A stretch of DNA of 64,000 nucleotides from CAZCSK01 sp964501265 (GTDB taxonomy: Bacteria > Actinomycetota > CADDZG01 > JAHWKV01), in contig CAZCSK010000006.1 of assembly GCA_964501265.1 (NCBI GenBank), positions 12,969 through 76,968 of the forward strand, given 5' to 3'. Under the pieces are notes generated by a model. The model searched no databases and had not been told where the DNA came from. It saw nothing but the letters and a program-made list of their open reading frames with translations. Position numbers and translations under genes: made by a program. Shown here piece after piece: positions 8,171-17,691 of the stretch (position 1 is its first letter; every line of letters starts with the position of its first letter).

Positions 8171-9388
8171 GTGAATGCCATCTTTGTTGCCCCTTTTCTA
8201 ATGGAGACAACGCTCCGCTTTGTTGAAGCAGCCGCCAGCCTGCCCGGCGTACGGCTGGTTCTTGTGAGCCAGGACCCGGAATCGAAAATTCCCGACGCGC
8301 TGAGGGCGAAACTGGCCGGACACTGGCGTTTGGACGACGGCTTGGACGCGACGCAGATTGCGGGCGCGGCGCGCGCCTTGTCCGACCAAATGGGAAAAGT
8401 CGAGCGCGTGATAGGCACGCTGGAGCAACTGCAAGTCCCGCTGGCCGAAGTCCGGGACATGCTCGACATTCCTGGGATGCGAACCGAAGCGGCCATGAAC
8501 TTCCGCGACAAGGCGAGGATGAAAACGCTGCTTTCCGACGCAGGCATCCCTTGCGCCCGCCACCAGTTAGTTCAAGACGTCAGCCAGGCAACAGATTTCG
8601 CGGCACATGTCGGATACCCCCTTGTGGCTAAACCGCAAGCCGGGGCCGGCGCAATCAACACATTTCGCATCGACGACCAGAATGAGCTTTCAGAGCTCCT
8701 CGCTGCCCAGCCGCCCACGACGCAGAGCCCCACTCTTTTCGAAGAGTTCATCATCGGCGATGAATACTCATTCGACAGCGTTTTTGTCGAGGGCCGAATG
8801 GTTTGGCATTCGATTTCCCACTACCTTCCAACGCCGCTCGACGTATTGCAGAATCCATGGATCCAATGGGTGGTGATGCTTCCCCGTGTGATCGAGGGCC
8901 CGGCTTACGACGACATCCGGTCCGAGGCTTCTTCGGCGCTTTTGACTCTTGGGATGCAGACGGGCCTTTCGCATATGGAATGGTTTCGTCGCCACGACGG
9001 GTCCGTAGCTATTTCGGAGGTCGGGGCAAGGCCCCCCGGCGCGCAAATCACGACTCTCATCTCATACGCGCACGATACAGACTTCTACGAGGCGTGGGCG
9101 CGCCTGATGATCACAGGCGAGTTCACACCGCCTGAAAGACTTTATTCAGTGGGCGCGGCCTTCCTGCGCGGGCAGGGCAGCGGCCGCGTGCAATCGGTAA
9201 CCGGAATCGATCAGTTGCGCGATGTTGCCGGTCTAGTGGTCGAGGCCAGACTGCCGCAGCGTGGCCAGACTCCCACCGGTACCTACGAAGGCGACGGATA
9301 CGTCGTCGTGCGACACGCCGAAACATCGGTCGTCGAGAAAGCCTTGGCCGAGCTAGTCACAACGATTCGCGTGGAACTCGGCTCCTAG
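8171..9388 (+). CDS. ATP-grasp ligase (cluster ligase 3)
   Basis: 405 residues, GTG start six bases after a TAGGCT box. Paralogue of ligases 2 and 4: begins MNAIFVAPFLM, then FRDKARMKTLLSDAGIPCARHQ, GYPLVAKPQAGAGAINTFRIDD (ATP Lys and glycine loop), TLFEEFIIGDEYSFDSV, and HMEWFRRHDGSVAISEVGARPPG near residue 290. Nineteen bases separate it from ligase 4, so the two plus glgB form one operon. Such triplication within one cluster suggests successive ligations with different substrates, or different subunits; which is inference. Specific substrate not recognised. Confidence 0.85.
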   Translation: MNAIFVAPFLMETTLRFVEAAASLPGVRLVLVSQDPESKIPDALRAKLAGHWRLDDGLDATQIAGAARALSDQMGKVERVIGTLEQLQVPLAEVRDMLDIPGMRTEAAMNFRDKARMKTLLSDAGIPCARHQLVQDVSQATDFAAHVGYPLVAKPQAGAGAINTFRIDDQNELSELLAAQPPTTQSPTLFEEFIIGDEYSFDSVFVEGRMVWHSISHYLPTPLDVLQNPWIQWVVMLPRVIEGPAYDDIRSEASSALLTLGMQTGLSHMEWFRRHDGSVAISEVGARPPGAQITTLISYAHDTDFYEAWARLMITGEFTPPERLYSVGAAFLRGQGSGRVQSVTGIDQLRDVAGLVVEARLPQRGQTPTGTYEGDGYVVVRHAETSVVEKALAELVTTIRVELGS

Positions 9389-9407
9389 TGACGGGCCGCT
9401 GGCGTCG

Positions 9408-10622
9408 ATGAATGTCCTCTTCATTGCTCCCGGCTTCCCGCCGGAGATGCCATTTTTCGTCCGGGGGTTGAGGGCCGTTGGCGCGACCGTCATCGGCCTT
9501 GGCGACCAGCCTGCCTCGATGCTGCCCAAGATGGCGGCCGAAAACCTATCCGCCTACATCCAGGTTTCCTTCTCGGATGAGCCATCCATCTTTGAGGAGG
9601 TCCGGGAAGCCGCACGCCGCGTCCCGATCGATCGAGTCGAATGTTTGTGGGAGCCCTTGATGCTGCTCGCCGCGCGCCTTCGCGAGGCACTCGGAATCGA
9701 AGGAATGGATGCGGAGACGACGATTCCCTTTCGGGACAAGGAGCGCATGAAGCAGGTTCTCGACGCCGCTGGCATACGCACGCCGCGCCACATGCGCGCC
9801 AACTCGGCCAAAAGCGTCCTCGATGGGGCGGAGGAGATCGGCTTTCCTTTAATAGTTAAACCAATCGCGGGGGCCGGCTCGGCGGACACATACCGGATCG
9901 ACGACCGCAAGGATCTTGATGCCGCTCTCGCTGCTTTAGGCCACGTCCCGGAGGTCAGTGTGGAGGAGTTCATCGAGGCCGAGGAATACACCTTTGACAC
10001 GGTGTGCGCGGGCGGCAAGATCCTCTTCTACAACATCTGCTGGTATCGCCCACGTCCCTTGATCGCCCGCCAACTTGAGTGGGTGAGCCCTCAAAGCGTG
10101 GCGCTCCGAGATCCCGACGCGCCCGAACTCCGCCATGGGCGCGCGATGGGGGAAGCGGTTCTTCGGGCCATGAACTTCTCCGACGGATACTCCCATATGG
10201 AGTGGTATCTCACTTCATCGGGGGAGGCGGTGTTTGGTGAGATCGGGGGCAGGCCCCCTGGGGGACGCACCGTCGACATCATGAACTTCGCATCGGACGT
10301 CGATATGTTTACCGGATGGGCCGAAGCTGTCTGTCACGGCCGAATCTCTCAGCCGATCGAACGTCGTTATAACGCCGCGTCCGTATTCAAGCGGGCTCGT
10401 GGCTCTGGACGGATAACGCGGATCGAGGGGCTCAGCCGACTGATGGCGGAAATCGGCGAGCATATTGTGGTCGTGGATCTCCTCCCCCTCGGGTCCCCAC
10501 GTAGGAACTGGCTTGCGACATTAATATCCGACGGGATGGTCATAGTTCGTCACCCCGACCTTCCTACCACTCTACAAATGGCCGATCGGATCGGAACCGA
10601 TCTGCGACTCTACGCGGAGTAA
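9408..10622 (+). CDS. ATP-grasp ligase (cluster ligase 4)
   Basis: 404 residues, ATG start (MNVLFIAPGFPPEMPF). Same architecture as ligases 2 and 3: FRDKERMKQVLDAAGIRTPRHM, GFPLIVKPIAGAGSADTYRIDD, VSVEEFIEAEEYTFDTV and SHMEWYLTSSGEAVFGEIGGRPPG. The metal/phosphate-binding Glu-Ile-Gly and Arg-Pro-Pro-Gly are intact, so it should be active. It ends three bases before glgB, so its product is made together with a glycogen-branching enzyme. Reaction inferred only to the level of ATP-dependent carboxylate-amine (or similar) ligation. Confidence 0.85.
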   Translation: MNVLFIAPGFPPEMPFFVRGLRAVGATVIGLGDQPASMLPKMAAENLSAYIQVSFSDEPSIFEEVREAARRVPIDRVECLWEPLMLLAARLREALGIEGMDAETTIPFRDKERMKQVLDAAGIRTPRHMRANSAKSVLDGAEEIGFPLIVKPIAGAGSADTYRIDDRKDLDAALAALGHVPEVSVEEFIEAEEYTFDTVCAGGKILFYNICWYRPRPLIARQLEWVSPQSVALRDPDAPELRHGRAMGEAVLRAMNFSDGYSHMEWYLTSSGEAVFGEIGGRPPGGRTVDIMNFASDVDMFTGWAEAVCHGRISQPIERRYNAASVFKRARGSGRITRIEGLSRLMAEIGEHIVVVDLLPLGSPRRNWLATLISDGMVIVRHPDLPTTLQMADRIGTDLRLYAE

Positions 10623-10624
10623 AC

Positions 10625-12511
10625 ATGCTCACCGCTCTCGATATGCATCTGTTGAACGAAGGGACCCACTACCGGCTCTACCGAAAACTGGGAGCGCATC
10701 CGATAACGCATCGCGGCGTAGAAGGAATCTCCTTTGCAGTTTGGGCGCCAAATGCCCAAGGTGTGGGCGTCATCGGCAGTTTCAACGGGTGGGACCCACG
10801 TCGCCATCGAATGGAACCGCGCGGAACCAGCGGCGTTTGGGAACTCTTCGTCCCGGAGCTTGAGGCGGGTCACCTCTACAAGTTCAAAATTAGAACGCGC
10901 CACGGTGGTGCCTCGATCGAGAAAGCCGATCCGTTCGGCTTCGCGATGGAGTTGAGTCCTCAGACGGCCTCGATCATTTGGAACCTCGACCGTTACCGAT
11001 GGGAGGACGAGGAATGGATGGCCGAACGTGAATCGCGGCAATCACCCGACGCGCCGATTTCCATTTACGAAGTCCACCTGGGTTCCTGGCGCCGGCATGT
11101 CGGCGGCGAATGGTTTTCGTACCGGGAACTCGCCCGCACTCTCATCCCATATGTGAAAAAGATGGGCTACACGCACATACAAGTTCTCCCCATCCTTGAG
11201 CATCCATTCGACGGATCCTGGGGGTACCAAGTGGTGGGTTACTACGCTCCGACTTCCAGGTTCGGCACCCCCGACGATTTTCGTTACTTCGTAGAGACCG
11301 CTCACCAGGCTGGCCTCGGCGTGATCCTGGACTGGGTGCCGGGCCATTTCCCCAAAGACGCGCACGGGCTCAGTTTCTTCGACGGCACGCACTTATATGA
11401 GCACGAGGATCCTAAGAAAGGCCACCATCCCGACTGGGATACGTCCATCTTCAATTTCGGCCGCCCCGAGGTCTGCTCATTCCTGTATTCCAATGCCTTG
11501 TTTTGGCTCGATCAGTACCACATCGATGGCTTTCGAGTGGACGCCGTTGCTTCAATGCTCTATCTCGATTACTCCCGCAAAGAGGGAGAGTGGATTCCCA
11601 ACGAGTTTGGGGGCCGGGAGAATCTAGAGGCTGTTGCGTTCCTCAAGAAATTCAACTACGTCGTGCATCGCCACTTTCCCGACGCCATCACCATCGCCGA
11701 GGAGTCCACCGCTTGGCCGAAGGTTTCGGCGCCGGTGCGCCAGGGCGGGCTCGGTTTCGACTACAAGTGGAACATGGGATGGATGCACGACACACTCGAA
11801 TACGCCGCCAAAGATCCCGTCTACCGTCGCTTCCACCAGAACAACCTGACGTTCTCGCTCATGTACGCCTTCAGCGAAAACTTCGTGCTGCCCTTGTCGC
11901 ACGATGAAGTGGTCCACGGCAAACGAGCCCTCATACGCAAAATGCCGGGCGACACATGGCGCAAGTTTGCCAACTTGCGTGCGCTGTTTGGCTATATGTT
12001 CGGCCACCCGGGCAAGAAGTTGCTTTTCATGGGCAACGAATTTGGCCAGCAAAGAGAATGGCATCACGACCGCCAGCTGGATTGGACACTTCTGGAGGAT
12101 GACTTTCACCGGCGGCTCCAAACCTACGTGCGAGATCTCAATCGACTCTACGTGTCGGAGCCAGCGCTGCACGAACTCGACTCTTCCTCACGCGGGTTTG
12201 AATGGATCGACTTCAGCGATGCCCAGAACAGCATCGTTTCCTTCATCAGGCGCGGGCAGGACAGCGATGACTGCTTAGTGGTGGTCGCAAACTTCACACC
12301 GGAGCCACACCGCGGGTATCGAGTCGGGGTTCCGCTTCCCGGCGACTACCGTCAACTGCTGAACAGCGATTATCGAAAGTACGGCGGTTCGGGTCTTGGT
12401 GTCTTTGCAGCTGTTACCGCCCAAGATGAGCCGTGGCAGGACCAGCAATATTCGGTTGCCTTCACGCTCCCGCCTCTCTGCGTCATCTTTCTCAAGCCCG
12501 CCACAGATTAG
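10625..12511 (+). CDS. glgB: GlgB, 1,4-alpha-glucan branching enzyme
   Basis: 628 residues: CBM48 (about 20-110, SFNGWDPRRHRM), GH13_9 barrel (about 140-500) and C-terminal beta domain. Catalytic residues visible: nucleophile Asp in DGFRVDAVASMLYLDY, acid/base Glu in ITIAEESTAWP, and Asp in PLSHDEVVHGK. The protein is the short type that lacks the extra N-terminal N1 domain found in enzymes of about 730 residues. It creates alpha-1,6 branches in glycogen or in the GlgE-made glucan. ATG lies two bases after the TAA of ligase 4, so it is translationally close to the ligase genes. GlgE at the other end of the cluster supplies linear chains for it. Confidence 0.97.
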   Translation: MLTALDMHLLNEGTHYRLYRKLGAHPITHRGVEGISFAVWAPNAQGVGVIGSFNGWDPRRHRMEPRGTSGVWELFVPELEAGHLYKFKIRTRHGGASIEKADPFGFAMELSPQTASIIWNLDRYRWEDEEWMAERESRQSPDAPISIYEVHLGSWRRHVGGEWFSYRELARTLIPYVKKMGYTHIQVLPILEHPFDGSWGYQVVGYYAPTSRFGTPDDFRYFVETAHQAGLGVILDWVPGHFPKDAHGLSFFDGTHLYEHEDPKKGHHPDWDTSIFNFGRPEVCSFLYSNALFWLDQYHIDGFRVDAVASMLYLDYSRKEGEWIPNEFGGRENLEAVAFLKKFNYVVHRHFPDAITIAEESTAWPKVSAPVRQGGLGFDYKWNMGWMHDTLEYAAKDPVYRRFHQNNLTFSLMYAFSENFVLPLSHDEVVHGKRALIRKMPGDTWRKFANLRALFGYMFGHPGKKLLFMGNEFGQQREWHHDRQLDWTLLEDDFHRRLQTYVRDLNRLYVSEPALHELDSSSRGFEWIDFSDAQNSIVSFIRRGQDSDDCLVVVANFTPEPHRGYRVGVPLPGDYRQLLNSDYRKYGGSGLGVFAAVTAQDEPWQDQQYSVAFTLPPLCVIFLKPATD

Positions 12512-12582
12512 GACCCTTCTAACCGGGCCGAAACCGAATCAGCCCGCGGATTTTTCGCATCAACATATACACTCCAACCGGG

Positions 12583-14250
12583 ATGGGAGACGCCGCCAGG
12601 AAAGGTCGCACCAGCGCATTTCGCCGGTATCCCGCCCTCATCCTGGTAGGGGCTGCTGCAGCTCTCGCGATCCTTCTTCCTTCGGCGCTCACCGTTCCTC
12701 AATCGGGTCCCTCGACGCTCGCCGAATTCGCTCCTGTGCCGGGCTCCGGTGAGGGCCGCAGCGATGTATCAGAGTTTGGTCAGGGAATTTCCGGAGGGCT
12801 CGGTTTCGGAAGCGGCCAAGGAGGTGCGACAGCGCCGCCTCCCGAGCAAGTGGGGGCGCCAAAACAGGGCAAAGCAACTCTGAAGCGTTGTGTCGGCAAC
12901 CCGCCCCGCCAGACCGAAGATCCTCTCTCTCCTCCGTGCGTCGCATTCTTCGAGGGGAACAACGGCGGCGCCACGGGGAAGGGTGTAACTAAGGACGAGG
13001 TTACCGTCGTGGCAAGGCTGGCCTACCTTACAGGGGACACCACGACCTCTCCCACCGTCGACTGCGCCGAACCGATGGTCTCCAACGACACCTTGCGCGA
13101 CACCTACTGCAAGGCGTACATGCGCTATTTCAACGAGCGATATCAGACCTACGGTCGCAGAGTCCATCTGTGGTCCAGCCACGGCGCTTCGGAGGCGGCA
13201 CTCGACCAGCGGTTCAGCCCCTTTGCGTGGGTCGAAGCACAGAGTGCGAGCACGCAAGCCGCGACACGCAAGTCGGTTTCCGTTGGATTTCTCGGGCGGC
13301 CGCGAAGTAGCTACCAGATCTACGCTCCCCACTTGATCAGCTTCAGAGCGGATCTCGAAGATCAGGCTCGCATCGGGGCCGCCTACATCTGTCAGAAGCT
13401 CGTTGGTCGCAAGGCCCGCTACTCCGGGACGCCGACCGACAGGGATAAGATCCGTAAATTCGCCCTCTGGTATCACGCCGACAACGCTGAACGCGATCGG
13501 CTCGAGAGCGCACTCCAGTCGCAGTGCGACTTCAAGTTTGATGACTATCAATCGAACGCGGGAAACGTTAATAGCGGAGCGCATCTCGCATCTGCCCGCT
13601 TTCGAGAGAAAAACATAACCTCGGTGGTTCTGCTGATGGAGTCACAGGCCCACGTAAGCGTTACCACTTTGGCCGCCCAGTCCGGCTATTTTCCAGAGTG
13701 GGTAATCCCAGGCATGGCGGCAGCGAACTCCTACGACACCAACTCCCAGGGTCGCCTCGGAAATCAGGCGGAATGGGCGAACGCCTTTGGCATCACCTTC
13801 GATTACAGGCGCGACGCTATCAAAGATCAATCTTGGTATCGCGCCTACCACGAAATGTGCCAAGAGTGCCCCGACCCGAATATCTCACAGGGCGAGGCCA
13901 GCGCGATCGCCTTCGTCTACGATTCGTTGACGATGCTCTTCTACGGCATCCAGGCAGCGGGGCCCCGACTAACAGTTGAGAACCTCGACAAGGGACTTCA
14001 CGCGATACCGCAACAGGGAAGCCCCAACCCCTACAAACCGGCCGCATATTTCGCGGCGGGTAATTACTCTTTCCTTAAGGATGCCATGATGATTTCGTGG
14101 GATCCCTCAGGACTTCCGCCCGGTTCGTCGACGGCGGGTTGCTACCGGTTGCCGTTAGACGGGCAGCGCTTCCGCGGGGGTGATTGGACGAGCGGTGACG
14201 ACGACGTAAGACGTTTGGGTCCCTGTCAAGGCACCGTCTTCGGCGACTAA
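12583..14250 (+). CDS. membrane-anchored type-1 periplasmic-binding-like protein, paralogue 1 of 3
   Basis: 555 residues. N-terminal basic patch then one membrane segment (about 16-36, ending LLPSALTVPQSGPSTLAEF) as anchor or signal, a Gly/Ser-rich linker, and a block CVGNPPRQTEDPLSPPCVAFF (here about 103-123) followed by GVTKDEVTVV, the usual entry of a branched-chain-amino-acid-type substrate-binding fold (Peripla_BP_6). C-terminal half has FVYDSLTMLFYGIQAAGPRLT and GLHAIP, also typical. Six or more conserved Cys suggest disulfides. Paralogues at 37295 and 42138 share the same layout. No permease or ATPase gene is nearby, so a transport role is unproven; it may be a sensor or cell-surface binding protein. 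A TACACT box lies nine bases before the ATG. Confidence 0.8.
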   Translation: MGDAARKGRTSAFRRYPALILVGAAAALAILLPSALTVPQSGPSTLAEFAPVPGSGEGRSDVSEFGQGISGGLGFGSGQGGATAPPPEQVGAPKQGKATLKRCVGNPPRQTEDPLSPPCVAFFEGNNGGATGKGVTKDEVTVVARLAYLTGDTTTSPTVDCAEPMVSNDTLRDTYCKAYMRYFNERYQTYGRRVHLWSSHGASEAALDQRFSPFAWVEAQSASTQAATRKSVSVGFLGRPRSSYQIYAPHLISFRADLEDQARIGAAYICQKLVGRKARYSGTPTDRDKIRKFALWYHADNAERDRLESALQSQCDFKFDDYQSNAGNVNSGAHLASARFREKNITSVVLLMESQAHVSVTTLAAQSGYFPEWVIPGMAAANSYDTNSQGRLGNQAEWANAFGITFDYRRDAIKDQSWYRAYHEMCQECPDPNISQGEASAIAFVYDSLTMLFYGIQAAGPRLTVENLDKGLHAIPQQGSPNPYKPAAYFAAGNYSFLKDAMMISWDPSGLPPGSSTAGCYRLPLDGQRFRGGDWTSGDDDVRRLGPCQGTVFGD

Positions 14251-14265
14251 GGGCGCGTTAGACCG

Positions 14266-16107
14266 TCAAGTTTGCTGCTTGGAACGGTTTACTGAACGCA
14301 GCCGCTTTCGCTGATCCAATTCGCGTTTTCGCAGCCGGATCTTGCCTGGAGTGATTTCGACAAGTTCATCCGTTTCTATGAACTCCAGGGCGCGTTCCAA
14401 CGACATAAGGTGCGGCGGTACGAGTCGAAGGGCCTCGTCGGCGGCGTGAGTGCGAATGTTGGTCTTTTTCTTCTCTTTGGTTGGGTTGACGTTCATATCC
14501 TCGGTACGGGCGTTTTCGCCGATGATCATTCCTTCGTAAACCTCTTCACCAGGCCCAACGAATAGTTCGCCGCGCTCCTGCAGATCGTAAAGGGCGTATG
14601 ACGTGCTTGCTCCGATTCGGTCGGCGACTAGCACGCCCGAAACTCGGTGGGTCACATCCCCCGCCCAAGGTTCGTAACCGGCAAAGATGCTGTGGATGAT
14701 TGCAGTGCCCCGCGTTTCGGTAAGCATCTCGGACCGAAAACCGATTAGTCCGCGAGCAGGGATACGAAACTCAACGCGCACCCACCCGCTTCCGTGGTTG
14801 ATCATGTTGGTCAAACGCCCCTTACGCAGAGCCAACGACTGACTTACGACTCCGAAAAACTGCTCGGGCAGATCGAGCACGAGATCCTCCATCGGCTCGT
14901 GGATGTGGCCGTCGACAGTCTTAAGGATGACCTCAGGTTTGGAAACCTCTACTTCGTAGCCCTCGCGCCGCATTGATTCGATGAGAATCGCGAGCTGCAG
15001 TTCGCCGCGACCCCGGACTTCGGTCACCTCGGGAGATTCAGTTGGGAAGATACGAATCGAGACGTTGCCAAGAAGTTCACGGTCCAGACGGTCTTGTAGG
15101 TGGCGGCTGGTCACGAACTTACCGTCGCGTCCGGACAACGGTGAAGTATTGACGCCGAAAGTCATGCGCAGGGTTGGCTCGTCGATCTCCATTACCGGAA
15201 GGGCGCGCGGATCGGCGGGATCCGCCACGGTTTCGCCCACCGTGATGTCCCCTAGGCCAGCGATCGAACAGATGTCGCCCGGCCCGGCGGAGTCAATCTC
15301 GTCGTACTCAAGTCCAGTGTGGGCCAGCATCTTGGTGATGCGGCCCGTCGTAACCGTGCCATCGCGCCGGCAGACGGCGACCGTCTCGCCGGTCTTGACC
15401 GATCCATTCCAGACGCGGCCGATCGCGAGGCGACCGACATAAGAGTCGGCAGCGAGATTGCTCACGAGAAACTGGAAGGGAACGTCAGGATCGTACGTCG
15501 GGGCCGGCGTGACGGTTGAGATGATCTCGAAGAGGGGCCCCAGATCTGTGCCCGGAATCGAGGGGTCCATGGTGGATGTGCCAAGACGTGCGTTGGTGTA
15601 GACGACGGGTAGGTCGATCTGACTCTCACCTGCATCGAGGTCGATCAACAAGCCGTATATCTCGTCCAGTACTTCTGCGATGCGAGCATCTGGCCGGTCG
15701 ATCTTGTTGATGACGGGGATGACAGGCAATCCGCGAGCGAGAGCCTTGCTGAGAACATAGCGGGTCTGCGGAAGAGGCCCTTCGGATGCGTCGACAAGCA
15801 GTAGGGCCGAGTCGACCATCTGCAATGTGCGCTCTACTTCTCCGCCGAAGTCGGCGTGGCCAGGTGTATCGCAGATATTGATCTGGAGTGCTCCGTAGTG
15901 AACGGCTGTTTGCTTGGCGAGGATGGTGATGCCGCGTTCACGCTCTTGATCCATGGAGTCCATGACGCGATCCACGACCTCTTGATTCTCACGGTAGACA
16001 CCAGACTGGCGAAGCATGGCGTCGACGAGAGTTGTCTTGCCGTGGTCGACATGGGCAATGATCGCGACGTTGCGTATGTCATCGCGGGTTCGCAATTGGG
16101 GGTTCAC
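14266..16107 (-). CDS. typA: TypA/BipA translational GTPase
   Basis: 613 residues, standard family length. G1 AHVDHGKTTL, G3 DTPGHADFGGEVER and G4 NKIDRPDAR are intact, followed by EF-G-like domains II, III, V and the BipA C-terminal domain (GEEVYEGMIIGENAR...NPTKEKKKTNIRT). It is a ribosome-associated GTPase in 50S assembly and stress response. GTG start at 16107 lies six bases after TACTCT, so the mRNA is probably leaderless. Convergent with the binding protein at 12583 (15-base gap), divergent from the FAD oxidoreductase. Confidence 0.97.
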   Translation of the reverse strand: MNPQLRTRDDIRNVAIIAHVDHGKTTLVDAMLRQSGVYRENQEVVDRVMDSMDQERERGITILAKQTAVHYGALQINICDTPGHADFGGEVERTLQMVDSALLLVDASEGPLPQTRYVLSKALARGLPVIPVINKIDRPDARIAEVLDEIYGLLIDLDAGESQIDLPVVYTNARLGTSTMDPSIPGTDLGPLFEIISTVTPAPTYDPDVPFQFLVSNLAADSYVGRLAIGRVWNGSVKTGETVAVCRRDGTVTTGRITKMLAHTGLEYDEIDSAGPGDICSIAGLGDITVGETVADPADPRALPVMEIDEPTLRMTFGVNTSPLSGRDGKFVTSRHLQDRLDRELLGNVSIRIFPTESPEVTEVRGRGELQLAILIESMRREGYEVEVSKPEVILKTVDGHIHEPMEDLVLDLPEQFFGVVSQSLALRKGRLTNMINHGSGWVRVEFRIPARGLIGFRSEMLTETRGTAIIHSIFAGYEPWAGDVTHRVSGVLVADRIGASTSYALYDLQERGELFVGPGEEVYEGMIIGENARTEDMNVNPTKEKKKTNIRTHAADEALRLVPPHLMSLERALEFIETDELVEITPGKIRLRKRELDQRKRLRSVNRSKQQT

Positions 16108-16113
16108 TTACGC

Positions 16114-16119
16114 AGAGTA
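16114..16119 (-). promoter_or_regulatory. -10 box TACTCT of typA, leaderless
   Basis: TACTCT then GCGTAA then GTG at 16107, i.e. a six-base gap. Confidence 0.6.
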
Positions 16120-16131
16120 ACCGGTTGGCAA

Positions 16132-16137
16132 TAAAAT
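16132..16137 (+). promoter_or_regulatory. -10 box TAAAAT of the FAD oxidoreductase
   Basis: TAAAAT followed by eight bases and the ATG at 16146; an upstream in-frame ATG (16125-16127 region reading MAIKWPH) would lie before and inside this box, which argues for the 16146 start. Confidence 0.55.
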
Positions 16138-16145
16138 GGCCGCAC

Positions 16146-17606
16146 ATGAAAGTGGTCATCATCGGAGGAAGCATCGCCGGATCGGCGGCAGCTTTGGCGT
16201 TCTCGCGAAGGGGAGTCGACGTCATTGTGCTCGAAGCAGACGACACCGAGCTTCCGAGCGATGTGTCGAATGAAGCGTTGTGGCTCCGACCCGGGACGCC
16301 TCACGGCCGCCAAGCTCACGCTTTCTTGAGCTTATTCGTCAAGACTATGCGCGATTTAGCGCCCGATGTTCTAGAAGATATCGAGCACGCGGGAGTAATT
16401 GTGCGGGGTCCCGACGAGCTTATCCCGCTGTCACTGCGCCGCGAAAAACCGGATGAGATTGACAACGAGTTCGTCGTAATCAACTCTCGCAGGATGCTGG
16501 TTGAGACCCTGATGAGGCAAGCCGTGCTGGCGGAGCCGCGGGTAGATGTTCGCCCCGGCGCTCTAGTAACTGGTCTCGAGGCAAAGAGTCACGACGGCGC
16601 GCTGCACGTGACCGGTGTGCTGACCGCTTCTGGAGAAAGAATTGACGCCGACATCGTCATCGACGCGTCCGGGCGCAAGACGGGCGTGGATTCGTGGGTG
16701 GCGGCGATGAGTGCACGACCCGCGACACTCGTAGCGGAGTCGACTCACCAGCTTTACTATACGCGGCACTATCGTCTACGCAGCAAGATAGATCTCCCGC
16801 CACTGAACAGCGGATTCGTCACTGGAACGGGGTTTCCTTGGTTCGACTCCCTCATGTTTCCGGGAGACAACGGAATCGCCCAAGTCGTAGTGGGATCGCT
16901 TCCTCAAGACCGGCCCATGAAGGACGTGAGGCATGCGGCAGTGTTCCAGGCGGTTGCGCAGATGGCGCCGGCAGTGGCCCCGTGGGTGGACCCGGAACTT
17001 TCCGTGCCGATAACAGACGTCGGCGCGATCGGAAACTTGGACAACTACGTTCGGCGTCTGGTCGTTGATGGCGAGCCAGTGGCCACGGGGATACACCTAA
17101 TCGGTGACGCGGCGTCGATCACGAACCCACAATTCGGACGAGGCGTCTCCCACGCCGTGGGGCACTCCTTCGCGGTGGCAAAGATAGTTTTGGGCATGCC
17201 TGACGACCCCAAAGGGCAGGCTCTGGCTGTTGATGAAGAGGTCCAGCGGATGCTCATTCCGAGTTTCGAGAACGCGATTCAGCTGGACCGCGCCCGGACC
17301 GTCGCGTGGCAAGCGGGGATGCGCGGAGAGACCCCTCCCGCTCCTTTGGTGGACGATGAACCATTTACTCAGACGCAGGCGCTCATCGCGTCCATGCGAG
17401 AAGGAGTCGTGTACCGGGCGATGTTCCGGTGCTCTATGTTGCTAGACCCGCCGGGGTCGTGGAGAAAAGACGACGCAGTCGTTGCTCGCATCATGGAAAT
17501 GCCGAAAGATATGGGTGGGGACGGTGAGCCGGAGACTAACGGAGGGCCAAAGCTCCCGTCGCGAGAAGAGGTACTGGCCGCTATGTCGGCCGCCCAGCGG
17601 TTATGA
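16146..17606 (+). CDS. FAD-dependent oxidoreductase/monooxygenase
   Basis: 486 residues starting MKVVIIGGSIAGSAAALAF, the Rossmann GxGxxG-type motif directly at the N-terminus; the start is set by this and by the TAAAAT box eight bases upstream. Second FAD motif GIHLIGDAASITNPQFGRGVSHAV (about residue 320) is the GD motif of group-A flavin monooxygenases and related hydroxylases/halogenases; DADIVIDASGRKT is the intermediate dinucleotide-binding segment. Substrate not recognisable. A monocistronic unit divergent from typA. Confidence 0.85.
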   Translation: MKVVIIGGSIAGSAAALAFSRRGVDVIVLEADDTELPSDVSNEALWLRPGTPHGRQAHAFLSLFVKTMRDLAPDVLEDIEHAGVIVRGPDELIPLSLRREKPDEIDNEFVVINSRRMLVETLMRQAVLAEPRVDVRPGALVTGLEAKSHDGALHVTGVLTASGERIDADIVIDASGRKTGVDSWVAAMSARPATLVAESTHQLYYTRHYRLRSKIDLPPLNSGFVTGTGFPWFDSLMFPGDNGIAQVVVGSLPQDRPMKDVRHAAVFQAVAQMAPAVAPWVDPELSVPITDVGAIGNLDNYVRRLVVDGEPVATGIHLIGDAASITNPQFGRGVSHAVGHSFAVAKIVLGMPDDPKGQALAVDEEVQRMLIPSFENAIQLDRARTVAWQAGMRGETPPAPLVDDEPFTQTQALIASMREGVVYRAMFRCSMLLDPPGSWRKDDAVVARIMEMPKDMGGDGEPETNGGPKLPSREEVLAAMSAAQRL

Positions 17607-17691
17607 GCGGTCGGCGACTTGAAGGTCAGCATCGATCGGTAGATCTCTGAGAATGTGAATCCGTGATTGCGGAAGGCTTCAGCCAATGCCT

